A stretch of 64,000 nt of DNA from Tateyamaria sp. syn59 (GCF_007995245.1 NZ_VCBA01000004.1:62001-126000), one strand, 5' to 3'; positions 43,027 to 53,131 are shown, counted from the first letter of the stretch. The notes: generated by a model from the sequence alone, not told the origin. Made by a program: numbers and translations.

Positions 43027-43209
43027 ATGACCCGTTTCCTGACCTCTTTTAAATCCAGCGAATGCGGCGCGGTCACGATTGATTGGGTGGTGCTGTGTGC
43101 CGCCGTTGTTGGCCTCGCCATTGCGGCGATCTTCGGCATGAACACCGGTACGCTTGCGATTGCCGGAAACGTCGATACGTATCTCGACGCTCAGTTCTTC
43201 AACGAATAA
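43027..43209 (+). CDS. Second Flp-type pilin-like protein
   Basis: The protein has 60 aa and is a paralogue of the first pilin. Its leader MTRFLTSFKSSECG is cut after glycine, giving AVTIDWVVLCAAVVGLAIAAIFG. It also has D5-W6. It differs by cysteines at the leader end and in the helix. It could be a minor pilin. AAGGA lies before the ATG. It has no terminator of its own visible before cpaB. Confidence 0.82.
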   Translation: MTRFLTSFKSSECGAVTIDWVVLCAAVVGLAIAAIFGMNTGTLAIAGNVDTYLDAQFFNE

Positions 43210-43404
43210 GCGCTTCGCGCACCGATTTTAGATGGAAACCGACCTGCTGCACCTCGTGGCAGGTTTTTGCATTTTGCGCAAAGATCCGGCCACGTGCCGC
43301 GGACCTTCCACACCGCCTCCCACAAATCGCCACATTCTTCTGACAGTTAGATCGCAAGAGGTTCCGTCCGATCCGGACAGGGATCCAATCAATGAGGTGC
43401 TGAA

Positions 43405-44262
43405 ATGCGAATGGTATTTGGATTGGTGCTGCTGGCCGGGATCGCCCTGGCAGGTGGTGCCGTTTACATGGCCAAGAATTACATCGGGCAATATCAGGCA
43501 GCGTTGGCCGCAGAACGGGCCCAGCGCGAAAAGATCGTGCCGACCGTCCCGATCTACGTGGCGGAACGTCAGTTGAAATACGGTGAGGCTCTGACCCAAG
43601 CGGACGTGCGCAAGGTTGACTGGCCCGAGACGGCCCTACCCGAAGGCGCGTTCACCGCTGAAAACCCCCTCTTCCCCGAGGGCGCGACCGAACAGCGCGT
43701 CGTGCTGCGCACCATGGAAAAACACGAGGCGATCCTCGCCGTCAAAGTGACCAAACCGGGCGAAGAGGCCGGGCTGACCTCGCGTCTTGAACGCGGTATG
43801 CGCGCTTTTGCGATCCGTGTTGACGTGGCATCCGGTGTGTCCGGCTTCCTGCGTCCGGGTGACCGGGTGGACGTCTATTGGACCGGCCGGGTCGGCAAAG
43901 ACCTTGGCGGCGCGCGCGGTGAGGTCACAAAACTGATCCAGCCCGCTATCCAACTGATTGCTATCGACCAGAACGCGGCTGGAGATCTTGACGGCGCGAC
44001 CATCGCGCAGACCGTCACCGTCGCCGTGGCACCGGCGCAGGTGGCTAAGCTGGCGCAGGCGCAATCGACCGGTCGCCTTTCGTTGTCCCTGGTCGGGGCC
44101 GAAGATGATACCGTCGCAGGCGCCATCGAAGTGGACCAACGCGCCCTCCTCGGCATCGAAACCAAGGAGGTGAAGGCCGAGATCGAAGAGGAAAAGACCT
44201 GTTCAATACGGACCCGTCGAGGGGCCGAGGTTGTGCAGATCCCGATCCCCTGCACAAACTGA
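43405..44262 (+). CDS. cpaB: Flp pilus assembly protein CpaB (RcpC)
   Basis: The 285-aa periplasmic protein has an N-terminal signal or anchor (MRMVFGLVLLAGIALAGGAVYMA). The SAF domain lies at about residues 50-115 (VPIYVAERQLKYGEALTQADV ... KHEAILAVKV), followed by the RcpC-type domain with RAFAIRVDVASGVSGFLRPGDRVDVYWTG. CpaB supports the outer-membrane secretin channel in tad systems. The C-terminus has two cysteines. A hairpin separates it from cpaC. Confidence 0.92.
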   Translation: MRMVFGLVLLAGIALAGGAVYMAKNYIGQYQAALAAERAQREKIVPTVPIYVAERQLKYGEALTQADVRKVDWPETALPEGAFTAENPLFPEGATEQRVVLRTMEKHEAILAVKVTKPGEEAGLTSRLERGMRAFAIRVDVASGVSGFLRPGDRVDVYWTGRVGKDLGGARGEVTKLIQPAIQLIAIDQNAAGDLDGATIAQTVTVAVAPAQVAKLAQAQSTGRLSLSLVGAEDDTVAGAIEVDQRALLGIETKEVKAEIEEEKTCSIRTRRGAEVVQIPIPCTN

Positions 44263-44286
44263 TCCCTCTTTTTCAAGCACTTATGC

Positions 44287-44311
44287 CCGGCGTCACCCTT
44301 GGTGGCGCCGG
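44287..44311 (+). terminator. Hairpin between cpaB and cpaC, weak terminator
   Basis: CCGGCGTCACC and GGTGGCGCCGG form an 11-bp stem with one wobble pair and a 3-nt loop, followed by only TTT. It probably reduces rather than stops transcription into cpaC, whose gene starts 149 bases later. Confidence 0.5.
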
Positions 44312-44459
44312 TTTCATATGTCCCCCTGTTGCTTGTTATCCACATAAAAGAATCACCTGAAGTCGTTGATTCTTGCAAAAAAATCCAAACTGCCGCATTG
44401 TGATGCCAATTGCGGGCACAAAGACCCGGCACCGAGGCGTGATCAAAAAGGCAGGTCAC

Positions 44460-45887
44460 ATGAACATTGACGGAATTTTCAAAGCGGCCCTGCTTGGGCT
44501 GTGTTTTGCTGCAGGCCCCATCGCGGAAACCGCCATGGCAGAAAACCTGCGGGTGGTACGCAAGTCTACCGAAGCCACGCTGAACGTGCCGATGAACCGT
44601 GCGGTCGTGGTGGAAAGCGACACGGCATTCGCCGAGCTGAGCATCGCGAACCCGGCGATTGCAGACATCTCGTCCCTCAGCGACCGTACGATTTACGTGT
44701 TGGGCAAGGCCCCTGGCCTGACGACGCTGACGCTGCTGGATGGCAATGGACGCCTGATCACCAACGTGAACGTGCGCGTGTCGGCAGATATCTCGGAATT
44801 CAAGGAACGCCTGCGCCAGATCCTTCCCGGCGAAAAGATCGAAGTGCGCACAGCCAATGATGGCATCGTGCTGTCTGGCATCGTCTCCTCCGCGGCGCGC
44901 CTGCAGCGCGCACTGGACCTCGCAGAACGCTATGCCGAAGGGCGCGTGAGCAACCTGATGAGTGTCGGCGGCATCCAGCAAGTGATGCTCAAGGTGCGTT
45001 TCGCGGAAATGAACCGCTCCGTGTCGAAATCGCTCAGCTCATCGCTGTCGCTGGGCGGTTCGATCCTCTCCGGTGACGTCGGCCTGAGCGGTGGTAACGG
45101 CACAACGGTCGGTCAAGGCGCGATCACCAACTCCCTTGCAGGCAATGTACCTGCTTCGAACGCCAACGCCGGTGCGATCCTTTTTGGCTTCAACGCAGGC
45201 AACACCCAAGTCGGCCTGCTCCTCGAAGCCCTTGAAACCAAAGGGGTTGTGCGCACCCTGGCCGAGCCGAACCTCGTGGCCCTCTCGGGACAAGAGGCGC
45301 GCTTCCTTGCGGGAGGCGAATACCCCGTCCCCGTCGCACAGGAAGACGGCGTAATTACCATCGAATTCAAGCCGTTCGGGATTCAGCTCAACTTTATCCC
45401 GCGCGTCGTGGACAAGGACCTGATCAACCTCGAACTTGAGGCGACAGTGTCCGACATCGACCCCACCAACGGCATCACGGTTGACGGGTTCACGGTTGAC
45501 GCCTTCAGCGTCCGCGAAACAGCCACCACGGTCGAGCTGCGCGACGGCGAAAGCTTTGCCATCGCGGGTCTCCTGCAAGACAACTTCATCGACAACAACA
45601 ACCAGTTGCCCTGGTTGGGTGACGTGCCGGTCCTTGGCGCCCTCTTCCGCTCCGCCTCGTATCAGCGGGACCAGTCCGAGCTGGTGATCATCATCACCGC
45701 ACACCTTGTTTCCCCCGTCCGCGGCGACGCCCTGGCGCTGCCCACGGACCGGATCAAACCGCCGAGCGAACGGGATCTGTTCCTCTATGGCCGCACCGCC
45801 GCAGGCACGCGCACCCCCAGACAGGGCGCCGCCGGCGAGGTTGCCAAACAGGACTTCTCCGGCTCATATGGCTACGTGTTGGACTAA
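44460..45887 (+). CDS. cpaC: Tad secretin CpaC (RcpA)
   Basis: This is the outer-membrane channel of the Flp pilus. The ATG at 44460 gives 475 aa with a signal peptide ending near AMA-EN. The N-terminal pilus domain is VPMNRAVVVESDTAFAELSIANPAIADI, a BON-like stretch follows, and the secretin core shows VRTLAEPNLVALSGQEARFLAGGEYPVPV and the end QLPWLGDVPVLGALFRS. It is followed 10 bases later by the OmpA-like lipoprotein gene. Confidence 0.94.
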   Translation: MNIDGIFKAALLGLCFAAGPIAETAMAENLRVVRKSTEATLNVPMNRAVVVESDTAFAELSIANPAIADISSLSDRTIYVLGKAPGLTTLTLLDGNGRLITNVNVRVSADISEFKERLRQILPGEKIEVRTANDGIVLSGIVSSAARLQRALDLAERYAEGRVSNLMSVGGIQQVMLKVRFAEMNRSVSKSLSSSLSLGGSILSGDVGLSGGNGTTVGQGAITNSLAGNVPASNANAGAILFGFNAGNTQVGLLLEALETKGVVRTLAEPNLVALSGQEARFLAGGEYPVPVAQEDGVITIEFKPFGIQLNFIPRVVDKDLINLELEATVSDIDPTNGITVDGFTVDAFSVRETATTVELRDGESFAIAGLLQDNFIDNNNQLPWLGDVPVLGALFRSASYQRDQSELVIIITAHLVSPVRGDALALPTDRIKPPSERDLFLYGRTAAGTRTPRQGAAGEVAKQDFSGSYGYVLD

Positions 45888-45897
45888 GGACAGGGTC

Positions 45898-46563
45898 ATG
45901 AAACCGATTTTCACCGTTGCAGTGGCAGGCACCCTCGCCCTTGGCGCGTGTGGCCAGTCCAACGACCCGGTCTACACCCAGTTCTACCGCGAAGCGGGCG
46001 CATTGGTGGACACCGGCCAATTCGGCAACGCGACGGCCAACAACACACTGCTTTTGACGGGCGAACGCCAATACACCTTTGATCTGGCGCAACGTTTCGC
46101 GTCAGAGGTGGGCACAACCGTCAACTTCGCCTTCAATTCCTCGCAACTGGACGCAGGTGCACGCGATGCGCTTCGTGAACAGGCGCGCTGGATCCGGCAA
46201 TTCCCCGAAATCCGCTTTCGTGTCTATGGGCACACCGACGCTGTGGGCTCTGCCGCCTATAATAAGCGTCTTGGCCTCGCCCGCGCGAATGCAGTTGTGC
46301 ACTACCTGACCAGCCAGGGCATCAGCCGCTCCCGGCTTGAGGCGGTCGCTTCCTTTGGCGAAACCCAGCCGCTGATCGTCACCCAAGGCCGTGAGCGCCG
46401 CAACCGCCGCACCGTGACCGAGGTCAGCGGCTTTGTGAAATCGCATCCCACGGTGTTGGACGGCAAGTACGCACAGATCATTTACCGCGACTATGTCGAG
46501 TCCGGCGTCGCCCGCACAGGGCTGACCGGAAACGATGGCAGCCAGTTCAATACCGGCGAATAG
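45898..46563 (+). CDS. OmpA family lipoprotein of the tad locus
   Basis: The ATG at 45898 gives 221 aa. The lipobox is LGAC (TLALGACGQSN). The C-terminal OmpA-like peptidoglycan-binding domain is seen in FRVYGHTDAVGSAAYNKRLGLARANAVVHYL and ASFGETQPLI, with the aspartate and arginine that hold peptidoglycan. It sits where rcpB or a similar accessory lipoprotein is found in tad loci and may fix the secretin to the wall. A very strong terminator follows. Confidence 0.88.
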   Translation: MKPIFTVAVAGTLALGACGQSNDPVYTQFYREAGALVDTGQFGNATANNTLLLTGERQYTFDLAQRFASEVGTTVNFAFNSSQLDAGARDALREQARWIRQFPEIRFRVYGHTDAVGSAAYNKRLGLARANAVVHYLTSQGISRSRLEAVASFGETQPLIVTQGRERRNRRTVTEVSGFVKSHPTVLDGKYAQIIYRDYVESGVARTGLTGNDGSQFNTGE

Positions 46564-46581
46564 CACCCGCAATTTTTAACA

Positions 46582-46615
46582 AAGGGCCCGCAGACAATCC
46601 TGTCTGCGGGCCCTT
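46582..46615 (+). terminator. Strong terminator after the OmpA-like gene
   Basis: A perfect 15-bp stem (46582-46596 with 46601-46615) has a 4-nt loop. The tail is T-rich though interrupted (ATCGTTTTG). It separates the cpaB-cpaC-ompA part from cpaE onward. Confidence 0.8.
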
Positions 46616-46796
46616 ATCGTTTTGAGATACCCAACAATTGGAGTTTTTTAGCCCAAATCTCGCCTGAATTCGCTGCGACAACCGCCCCAGAGGACACCTA
46701 TGTCCGGTGAAAACAACCGGGCGAGAGCGCCCGCTCCTACCTGCCGAACAGGCACTATTTTGGGGGCACGCTCTGTGAACAAAGGGAAAGTGGGCA

Positions 46797-48035
46797 ATGA
46801 GCAGTGTAATGCCACAACCGGAAACGGCCCCGATCACGGCCTGCACCATCAGCCGCGATGTGCAGAATTTCGACCTGCTGATCGAGGATATGGAGCACGC
46901 CCTGGGTGAAGCATGGGGCGATCTCGGCTTTGCCGAGGCGCTGGCCTTTTTCAACCAGCCCGAAGCTGAGGCCATGGAATTCGTGGCCCTCGCCCTTGAT
47001 GAAGAGGACGAGGACAACCTTGTCCTGCTGGGCGAAATCATCACCCAAGCCAAATCGCGCGGAATCAAGGTCATCCTGATTGCCGAAGACGTAACGCCCG
47101 CAGCTCTGCACCAACTGCTGCGGCAAGGCGCGGACGAATTTGTCCCCTACCCTCTTCCCGAGGGTGAGTTGCAGCAAGCCATTGACCGCCTGCAGGCAGC
47201 CGCGCAACCGCAGCCCGCAAGCACGGATCGAACCGCAAACCTCAAATCCGGCGTGGACAAGCAGGGCGCGGTCTTTGTCTGCCATGGCGTTGCCGGCGGC
47301 ACCGGGGCCACCACGCTCGCCGTCAACCTCGCCTGGGAACTCGCACTGCTGTGCGAGGGTGACACTCCATCCGTCTGCCTTCTGGACTTTGACATGCAGT
47401 TCGGGACCGCCTCGACCTATCTCGACCTGCCCCGCCGCGAAGCCGTGTTCGAAATGCTGTCGGATACCGAAAGCATGGATGAGGAAATCTTTGGCCAGTC
47501 CCTGCTGACCTTCGAGGACAAGCTGCAGGTGCTCACCGCACCGTCCGACATGATACCGCTGGACCTCGTCACCGCCGATGACATAACCCGGATCATCGAA
47601 ATGGCCCGGTCGCACTTTGACTATGTCGTGATCGACATGCCCTCGACACTGGTGCAGTGGACCGAAACCGTGCTGACCGCCGCGCATCTCTACTTCACGA
47701 CGCTCGAGATGGACATGCGCTCGGCCCAGAACGCCCTGCGCTTCAAGCGTGCCCTTCAATCCGAAGAACTGCCTATCGAAAAGCTGCGCTATGTGCTGAA
47801 CCGCGCGCCCAAATTTACCGATCTGGGTGGCAAGGCACGGGTCAAACGCCTTGCAGAAAGCCTCGACATCTCGGTCGAGGTGCAGTTGCCCGACGGCGGC
47901 AAACCGATCAGCCAGGGTGCTGATCACGGCGTGCCGCTTGCCAGTTCGGCCACCAAGAACCCGCTGCGCCGCGAAATCGCAAAACTCGCAGCCTCCATTC
48001 ACGAACTCAGCGAGGACCACGCCAAGGCGGCGTGA
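46797..48035 (+). CDS. cpaE: Tad pilus assembly ATPase-like protein CpaE (TadZ)
   Basis: The protein has 412 aa. The N-terminal 130 residues resemble a receiver-like domain, typical of CpaE/TadZ. The rest is a ParA/MinD fold. The P-loop reads GVAGGTGATTLAVNLA, so the usual lysine of GKT is alanine, as in many CpaE proteins. FDMQFGTASTYLDL and YVVIDMPSTLVQWTE represent the Walker A' and B regions. CpaE places the pilus machine at the cell pole. It is followed by cpaF with only 23 bases between. Confidence 0.93.
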   Translation: MSSVMPQPETAPITACTISRDVQNFDLLIEDMEHALGEAWGDLGFAEALAFFNQPEAEAMEFVALALDEEDEDNLVLLGEIITQAKSRGIKVILIAEDVTPAALHQLLRQGADEFVPYPLPEGELQQAIDRLQAAAQPQPASTDRTANLKSGVDKQGAVFVCHGVAGGTGATTLAVNLAWELALLCEGDTPSVCLLDFDMQFGTASTYLDLPRREAVFEMLSDTESMDEEIFGQSLLTFEDKLQVLTAPSDMIPLDLVTADDITRIIEMARSHFDYVVIDMPSTLVQWTETVLTAAHLYFTTLEMDMRSAQNALRFKRALQSEELPIEKLRYVLNRAPKFTDLGGKARVKRLAESLDISVEVQLPDGGKPISQGADHGVPLASSATKNPLRREIAKLAASIHELSEDHAKAA

Positions 48036-48058
48036 TCCGACAACCCGGGGGTCTCTCG

Positions 48059-49492
48059 ATGTTTTCCAAATACAAGAAAGCCGCGCCCAAACCGGCCGCC
48101 GCCGCACCCGAAGAAAAGGTCGCGGAGCTACCCAAGGCCGACACGTCCAACAAAATCGCGCGCAAGGCCCCACCGGCCAAGCCCGCCACCGTCACGCCCA
48201 TGGACAAGGAACGCAAACGCAAGGAGCGGATGGGCGAGATCAAGCTCGAACTGCACCGCGCACTGCTGGACAACCTGAACCTCGCAGCCCTTGAACATGC
48301 GACCGAACAGGATCTGCGCCAGGAAATCAGCGCCATCTCGACCGAGGTGCTGACGGAAAAGAACATCATCCTCAACCGCGAGGATCGGCAGACCCTGAAC
48401 CAGGAACTGTTCGACGAAGTCACGGGCCTCGGCCCGCTTGAGACGCTTCTGAAAGACGAGACCGTCAACGATATTCTGGTCAACGGCCCGCAACAGATCT
48501 TTGTCGAACGCTCCGGCAAGCTGGAACTGACCGACATCACGTTTAAGGACGAACGCCACCTCCTGCGCATCATCGACAAGATCGTGAGCGCCGTGGGCCG
48601 CCGTGTCGATGAATCGAACCCCTATGTGGACGCCCGTTTGCAGGACGGCTCGCGCTTCAACGCGATGGTGCCGCCCATCGCGGTCGATGGCAGCCTCGTT
48701 TCCATCCGGAAGTTCAAAAAAGACAAGTTGGGCATCGACGACCTGGTCAATTTCGGCGCCTTCACCGAAGAAATGGCCGCATATCTGCAAGCCGCTGTCG
48801 CCACGCGCCTCAACGTGATCGTGTCAGGCGGTACCGGTTCGGGTAAAACAACCACGCTCAATGCGCTGTCCTCCTTCATCGACAACGCCGAACGCATCCT
48901 GACGATCGAAGACACCGCGGAACTCCAACTGCAACAGACCCATGTGGGCCGGATGGAAAGCCGCCCGCCCAACGTCGAGGGCAAAGGCGAAGTCAGCCCC
49001 CGCGACTGTCTGAAAAACGCCCTGCGGATGCGCCCCGACCGCATCATCGTGGGTGAAACGCGTGGCGAGGAAGTGATCGACATGCTTCAGGCCATGAACA
49101 CCGGCCACGACGGGTCGATGACCACGATCCACGCCAACTCCGCCCGCGATGGGGTCTCGCGTCTGGAAAACATGATTGCCATGGCCGGGATCGAAATGCC
49201 GATCAAGGCGGTACGGTCCCAGATCTCATCGGCTGTGAACCTGATCGTGCAGGCCTCGCGCCTGCAGGACGGTAGCCGCCGCATGACATCCATCACCGAA
49301 ATCACGGGCATGGAGGGCGACGTGATCTCGATGCAGGAAGTGTTCCGCTTCCAGCGCGTGGGTCTGACACCCGACAACAAGATCATCGGTCATTTCACCG
49401 CCACTGGTGTGCGTTCACACTACTCCGAGCGCTTCCGCCTGTGGGGGTACGACCTGCCCGCATCCATCTACGAACCCGTGGCCGCCCAATAA
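48059..49492 (+). CDS. cpaF: Tad secretion ATPase CpaF (TadA)
   Basis: CpaF is the hexameric motor ATPase for the Flp pilus. I chose the ATG at 48059 (477 aa, GGGGG upstream) over a GTG at 48032. Walker A is [17 protein letters not shown], the aspartate box has [13 protein letters not shown], and Walker B is [19 protein letters not shown], followed by the histidine box [16 protein letters not shown]. The N-terminal 60 residues are lysine/alanine-rich. tadB follows after 47 bases. Confidence 0.96.
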   Translation: MFSKYKKAAPKPAAAAPEEKVAELPKADTSNKIARKAPPAKPATVTPMDKERKRKERMGEIKLELHRALLDNLNLAALEHATEQDLRQEISAISTEVLTEKNIILNREDRQTLNQELFDEVTGLGPLETLLKDETVNDILVNGPQQIFVERSGKLELTDITFKDERHLLRIIDKIVSAVGRRVDESNPYVDARLQDGSRFNAMVPPIAVDGSLVSIRKFKKDKLGIDDLVNFGAFTEEMAAYLQAAVATRLNVIVSGGTGSGKTTTLNALSSFIDNAERILTIEDTAELQLQQTHVGRMESRPPNVEGKGEVSPRDCLKNALRMRPDRIIVGETRGEEVIDMLQAMNTGHDGSMTTIHANSARDGVSRLENMIAMAGIEMPIKAVRSQISSAVNLIVQASRLQDGSRRMTSITEITGMEGDVISMQEVFRFQRVGLTPDNKIIGHFTATGVRSHYSERFRLWGYDLPASIYEPVAAQ

Positions 49493-49539
49493 GGACGAGT
49501 TTTATGTCCTACCACTTCATTACTTGAGGACTTGAGGAA

Positions 49540-50505
49540 ATGAGCGCAGAACCAATCATCTACGGCCTGATCTTCATCGGTGTCCTTGTCCTGGTCGAGG
49601 GCCTGTATCTCGTCGCCTTCGGCAAATCCATCAGCCTCAACAGCCGCGTGAACCGCCGCCTGGAAATGCTGAACAAAGCCGGTGGTCGCCGCGAGGAAGT
49701 GCTAGAACAACTCCGCAAGGAGATGCAGCAGCACATGGGCGCCCGGTCCATCCCGCTGTATTCGCTGCTCGCCGAAAAGGCGCAGAAGGCGGCCATCGCC
49801 TTCACACCACAACAGCTCATCCTGATCATGGCGGGCCTCTCGGCCGTTGCGTTCGTCGGGCTCAGCGTGGGCACCGAAACCGAAACACCGGTCCGCATTC
49901 TGCTGTCGGTCGGCATCGGTATCGGCGCAGTTTACTTCTGGGTCTCGTCCAAGGCGGGCAAACGGCTCAGCATGCTCGAAGAGCAGCTGCCAGACGCTGT
50001 TGAACTCATGGTGCGCTCGCTACGCGTGGGTCACCCTTTCAGCTCCGCCATCCAGATCGTGTCCAAGGAAGTCAAAGACCCGCTGGCATCGGAATTCGGA
50101 CTGATCGCAGACGAAGCCGCCTTTGGCCGCGATGTCGGCGAAAGCCTCAAGGACATGGCCGAACGGCTCGACATGCAGGATTTGCGCTTCCTCTCTGTCG
50201 CCGTGACGATCCAGCAGCAATCCGGTGGTAACCTTGCAGAAATCCTGGCCGGTCTGGCCAAGGTGATCCGGGCGCGCTTCCGTCTCTTCCGCCGGGTCAA
50301 GGCAATCACGGCCGAGGCGAAGTGGTCGGGCAAGTTCCTGTCGGCCTTCCCCATCGTCGCACTGATCGTGATCAACGTGACCGACCCGAACTACTATGAC
50401 GACGTGCGCGATCACGCCTACTTCATCCCCGCCTGTATCGCGGTGGGCCTGTTTCTGGGCGCCAACCTGATCGTGATGCGCATCCTGACCAACATCAAAG
50501 TGTAA
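49540..50505 (+). CDS. tadB: Tad pilus inner-membrane protein TadB
   Basis: The protein has 321 aa and a type II secretion F (GspF-like) domain in the C-terminal half (LPDAVELMVRSLRVGHPFSSAIQIVSKEVKDPLASEF). Membrane helices lie near the N-terminus, at about 90-135 and at the C-terminus. TadB and TadC form the inner-membrane platform on which CpaF acts. Two tandem copies of ACTTGAGG (49522-49537) stand before the ATG and give two overlapping ribosome-binding sites. Confidence 0.94.
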   Translation: MSAEPIIYGLIFIGVLVLVEGLYLVAFGKSISLNSRVNRRLEMLNKAGGRREEVLEQLRKEMQQHMGARSIPLYSLLAEKAQKAAIAFTPQQLILIMAGLSAVAFVGLSVGTETETPVRILLSVGIGIGAVYFWVSSKAGKRLSMLEEQLPDAVELMVRSLRVGHPFSSAIQIVSKEVKDPLASEFGLIADEAAFGRDVGESLKDMAERLDMQDLRFLSVAVTIQQQSGGNLAEILAGLAKVIRARFRLFRRVKAITAEAKWSGKFLSAFPIVALIVINVTDPNYYDDVRDHAYFIPACIAVGLFLGANLIVMRILTNIKV

Positions 50506-50516
50506 GGAGCCGACCC

Positions 50517-51497
50517 ATGGACGCCCTGCTGCAACCCATAACGGACATCCTTGGCCCGCTTGGACCAATTGTGATTGCCGGTGTGCTCGGCCTGATGATG
50601 GTGGTGATCGTCATCATCATGATGCTCAAGCAGCCCGAAGACCCGCTGACCAAGCTGAAAAAGGCACAAAAGGGCGTTGTTACATCCGGCGCTCAAAAAG
50701 AACGGCTGCGCCATGGCGCACGCAACGAACAACTTGAACGCTTTTCGAAATTCCTCGAACCCGAGGATGTCGAAGAGATGTCAAAGCGCCAGCTTCTGCT
50801 GCGCCAGGCGGGCTATCAATCGCGCGATGCGGTGCGCATGTTCCACGCCGCCCAGTTCATACTGGGCGTTGCCGGTCTGCTCCTCGGCGTCATCTACACG
50901 AACTTCGTTGTCGGCACCGACAACATGAGCACACAGAAAATCATCATGTTCACGCTCGGCCCCGGCGGCGTGGGCTACTACCTGCCCCAATACTGGGTGA
51001 CCAAACGTGTCGGCAAACGGCAAGAGGAAATCACCCAAGGCTTCCCGGACTCGCTCGACATGCTTCTGGTGTGTGTCGAGGCGGGCCAATCGCTGGATCA
51101 GGCGATCAACCGTGTGGCCGTCGAACTGCAAGCCTCCTACCCCGCACTGGCGCATGAGTTTTCGGTCGTCAGCTATGAAATGAAGGCGGGCAAGGACAAA
51201 GTCACCGTGCTCAACGACATGGGCGAACGGTGTGGTGTGCAGGATGTCTCCAGCTTTGTCACGGTGCTGATCCAGTCGTCCAGTTTCGGTACATCCATCG
51301 CCGAAGCGCTGCGGGTCTACGCGGGCGAAATGCGCGATAAACGCGTCATGCGCGCGGAGGAAGCGGCCAACAAGCTGCCCACCAAGATGACGCTGGCCAC
51401 CATGATGCTGACCGTGCCGCCACTGCTGTTGATCCTGGTGGGTCCTTCCGCACACGGTATCACGCAATTGGGCAATCTGAACACGCTTGGCAACTAG
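50517..51497 (+). CDS. tadC: Tad pilus inner-membrane protein TadC
   Basis: The protein has 326 aa and is the second GspF-like platform protein. The N-terminus is hydrophobic (GPIVIAGVLGLMMVVIVIIMML). The F domain is seen in FPDSLDMLLVCVEAGQSLDQAINRVAVEL and SSSFGTSIAEALRVYAGEMRDKRVMRAEEAANKLPTKM, and ends in a last helix. It starts 11 bases after tadB. Confidence 0.95.
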   Translation: MDALLQPITDILGPLGPIVIAGVLGLMMVVIVIIMMLKQPEDPLTKLKKAQKGVVTSGAQKERLRHGARNEQLERFSKFLEPEDVEEMSKRQLLLRQAGYQSRDAVRMFHAAQFILGVAGLLLGVIYTNFVVGTDNMSTQKIIMFTLGPGGVGYYLPQYWVTKRVGKRQEEITQGFPDSLDMLLVCVEAGQSLDQAINRVAVELQASYPALAHEFSVVSYEMKAGKDKVTVLNDMGERCGVQDVSSFVTVLIQSSSFGTSIAEALRVYAGEMRDKRVMRAEEAANKLPTKMTLATMMLTVPPLLLILVGPSAHGITQLGNLNTLGN

Positions 51498-51589
51498 GCC
51501 GACGCTCCAACCCGTGCTACACAACCTGCACCACGCGACCGTATGGCCGGCGTGGTGCAGTCAATTGAAACAACGTGGCAACGACCACC

Positions 51590-52159
51590 ATGATGACAGG
51601 CATGCGGGCCGTTCTGGCCCTGATCCTCACGCTCGCAGTGTCCGCCTGTGGTGAGCCGCGCATAGACGCCTCCCAGACCGGCCCGTTCGCACCGGGCATC
51701 GACCGGCGCGCGCAGGGCGTGGACGGGGTCGAGGTCGGCCACCGCCTGATCGCCGCAGGCGAGTTTGAACTTGCCATCCGCTCCTTCAACCGCGCGGCCC
51801 TGGACCGCGGCGGGTTCGACGCCGAAATCCTGTCCGGCCTCGGCACCGCGAACCTTGGCCTCGGCCGTCTCAACCAGGCCGAAAAGCTCCTGCGCCGCGC
51901 AACCACCGAATATGACCCCTACCCCGAAGACCTCAACAACCTCGGCGTCGTGCTGATGGAACGGGGCGAGACGTTCGAAGCCATCCAGATCTTCCGCCGC
52001 GCCTTCGCCCTCGATGACGGAGAAAGCACACTTATTCGGGATAATTTACGCTTAGCACTCGCAAAATCCGAAAATTCTGATACCGTGCCCATCAATGAGA
52101 GCCAGTATAAACTGGTCCGTCGAGGCAGCAGTGACTTTCTGATCCGCACTGCATCTTGA
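51590..52159 (+). CDS. tadD: TPR lipoprotein TadD
   Basis: The protein has about 189 aa. The start is uncertain: ATGs at 51590, 51593 and 51602 and a GTG at 51575 are all in frame, and none has a good ribosome-binding site. A lipobox VSAC (TLAVSACGEP) follows the signal. TPR-like units occupy residues 50-150 (FELAIRSFNRAALDRGGFDAEILSGLGTANLGLGRLNQAEKLLRRA, then NLGVVLMERGETFEAIQIFRRAFALDDG). TadD is a pilotin-like helper in tad systems. Confidence 0.88.
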   Translation: MMTGMRAVLALILTLAVSACGEPRIDASQTGPFAPGIDRRAQGVDGVEVGHRLIAAGEFELAIRSFNRAALDRGGFDAEILSGLGTANLGLGRLNQAEKLLRRATTEYDPYPEDLNNLGVVLMERGETFEAIQIFRRAFALDDGESTLIRDNLRLALAKSENSDTVPINESQYKLVRRGSSDFLIRTAS

Positions 52160-52267
52160 TTTGCCCACTCTGGGGTGGGTGTGAGGCTGCGCTTTTCGAG
52201 GCGCAAACAAGGGATGCGACCGGGCAACAAAAGCGCGGCGCGAACGAGCAGGAAAAAGGACGCAAAC

Positions 52268-53131
52268 ATGCGCCACTCTGTGATTTTGGCCGTCTCATTG
52301 GCAGGCATGACGGCCCTTGCTGCATGCGGTGAGAAAAATGCCGACGAAACCGTCGAACGCGCATTCCAGGACGTGAACGTGGTGGACGAAAGCAACCTCA
52401 GCGACGTGATGCTGACCGTTGCAGACCCCAACGAGGCGGTCGCTTACTTCAACCGCACGGTCAAGGAAAACCCCGACCGCATCGACGCCCATCGCGGCCT
52501 TGCCACCAGCCTCGTGCGCGCCAAACGCTATACCGAAGCCACCTCCGCCTACGCCAAACTGGTCGAGATGAAGGGCGTCACCAATGACGACCGCGTCGAC
52601 TATGCCGATGCGCTTTTGCGGGCCGGTGACTGGGCCCGCGCCGAAGAAGAGTTGGACAAGGTTCCGCCCACCATCGAAACCTTCAAACGCTACCGGCTCG
52701 AGGCGCTGATCGCCGACAGCAACCAGGAATGGAAGAAAGCCGACAGCTTCTATGAGACCGCCGTCGGCCTCACGACCCGCCCCTCGGGCGTGCTGAACAA
52801 CTGGGGCTATTCCAAGCTGACGCGCGGCGATTTCAAGGATGCCGAACGGCTCTTCACCGACGCGATCCGCCAGGACCCGCAGCTGTTCACGGCCAAGAAC
52901 AACCTGATCCTCGCGCGCGGCGCCCAAGGCAACTATGCCCTGCCCGTCATCCCCATGGACCAGACGGAACGCGCGCAGCTTCTGCACACGCTGGGCCTCG
53001 CAGCGGTCAAAAAGGGTGACCTGCAAACCGGCAAGGGCCTCCTGCGCGACGCCATCGAAACGCATCCCCAGCATTTCGAAGCCGCCGTGCGCTCGCTCCG
53101 CGCGCTCGAAAACAACGTCTCGAACGGGTAA
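52268..53131 (+). CDS. Second TPR lipoprotein of the tad locus
   Basis: The ATG at 52268 gives 287 aa with lipobox LAAC (GMTALAACGEKN). Several TPR units follow (NEAVAYFNRTVKENPDRIDAHRGLATSLVRAKRYTEATSAYAKLVEM, DYADALLRAGDWARAEEELDKV and later). It resembles TadD in plan but is longer, and may be a paralogue with an added role in secretin assembly. It ends 6 bases before the prepilin peptidase gene. Confidence 0.87.
   Translation: MRHSVILAVSLAGMTALAACGEKNADETVERAFQDVNVVDESNLSDVMLTVADPNEAVAYFNRTVKENPDRIDAHRGLATSLVRAKRYTEATSAYAKLVEMKGVTNDDRVDYADALLRAGDWARAEEELDKVPPTIETFKRYRLEALIADSNQEWKKADSFYETAVGLTTRPSGVLNNWGYSKLTRGDFKDAERLFTDAIRQDPQLFTAKNNLILARGAQGNYALPVIPMDQTERAQLLHTLGLAAVKKGDLQTGKGLLRDAIETHPQHFEAAVRSLRALENNVSNG

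Noticed and set aside
46700-46909. Small open frame before and into cpaE
   Set aside because: It overlaps the cpaE start in another frame and has no ribosome-binding site.
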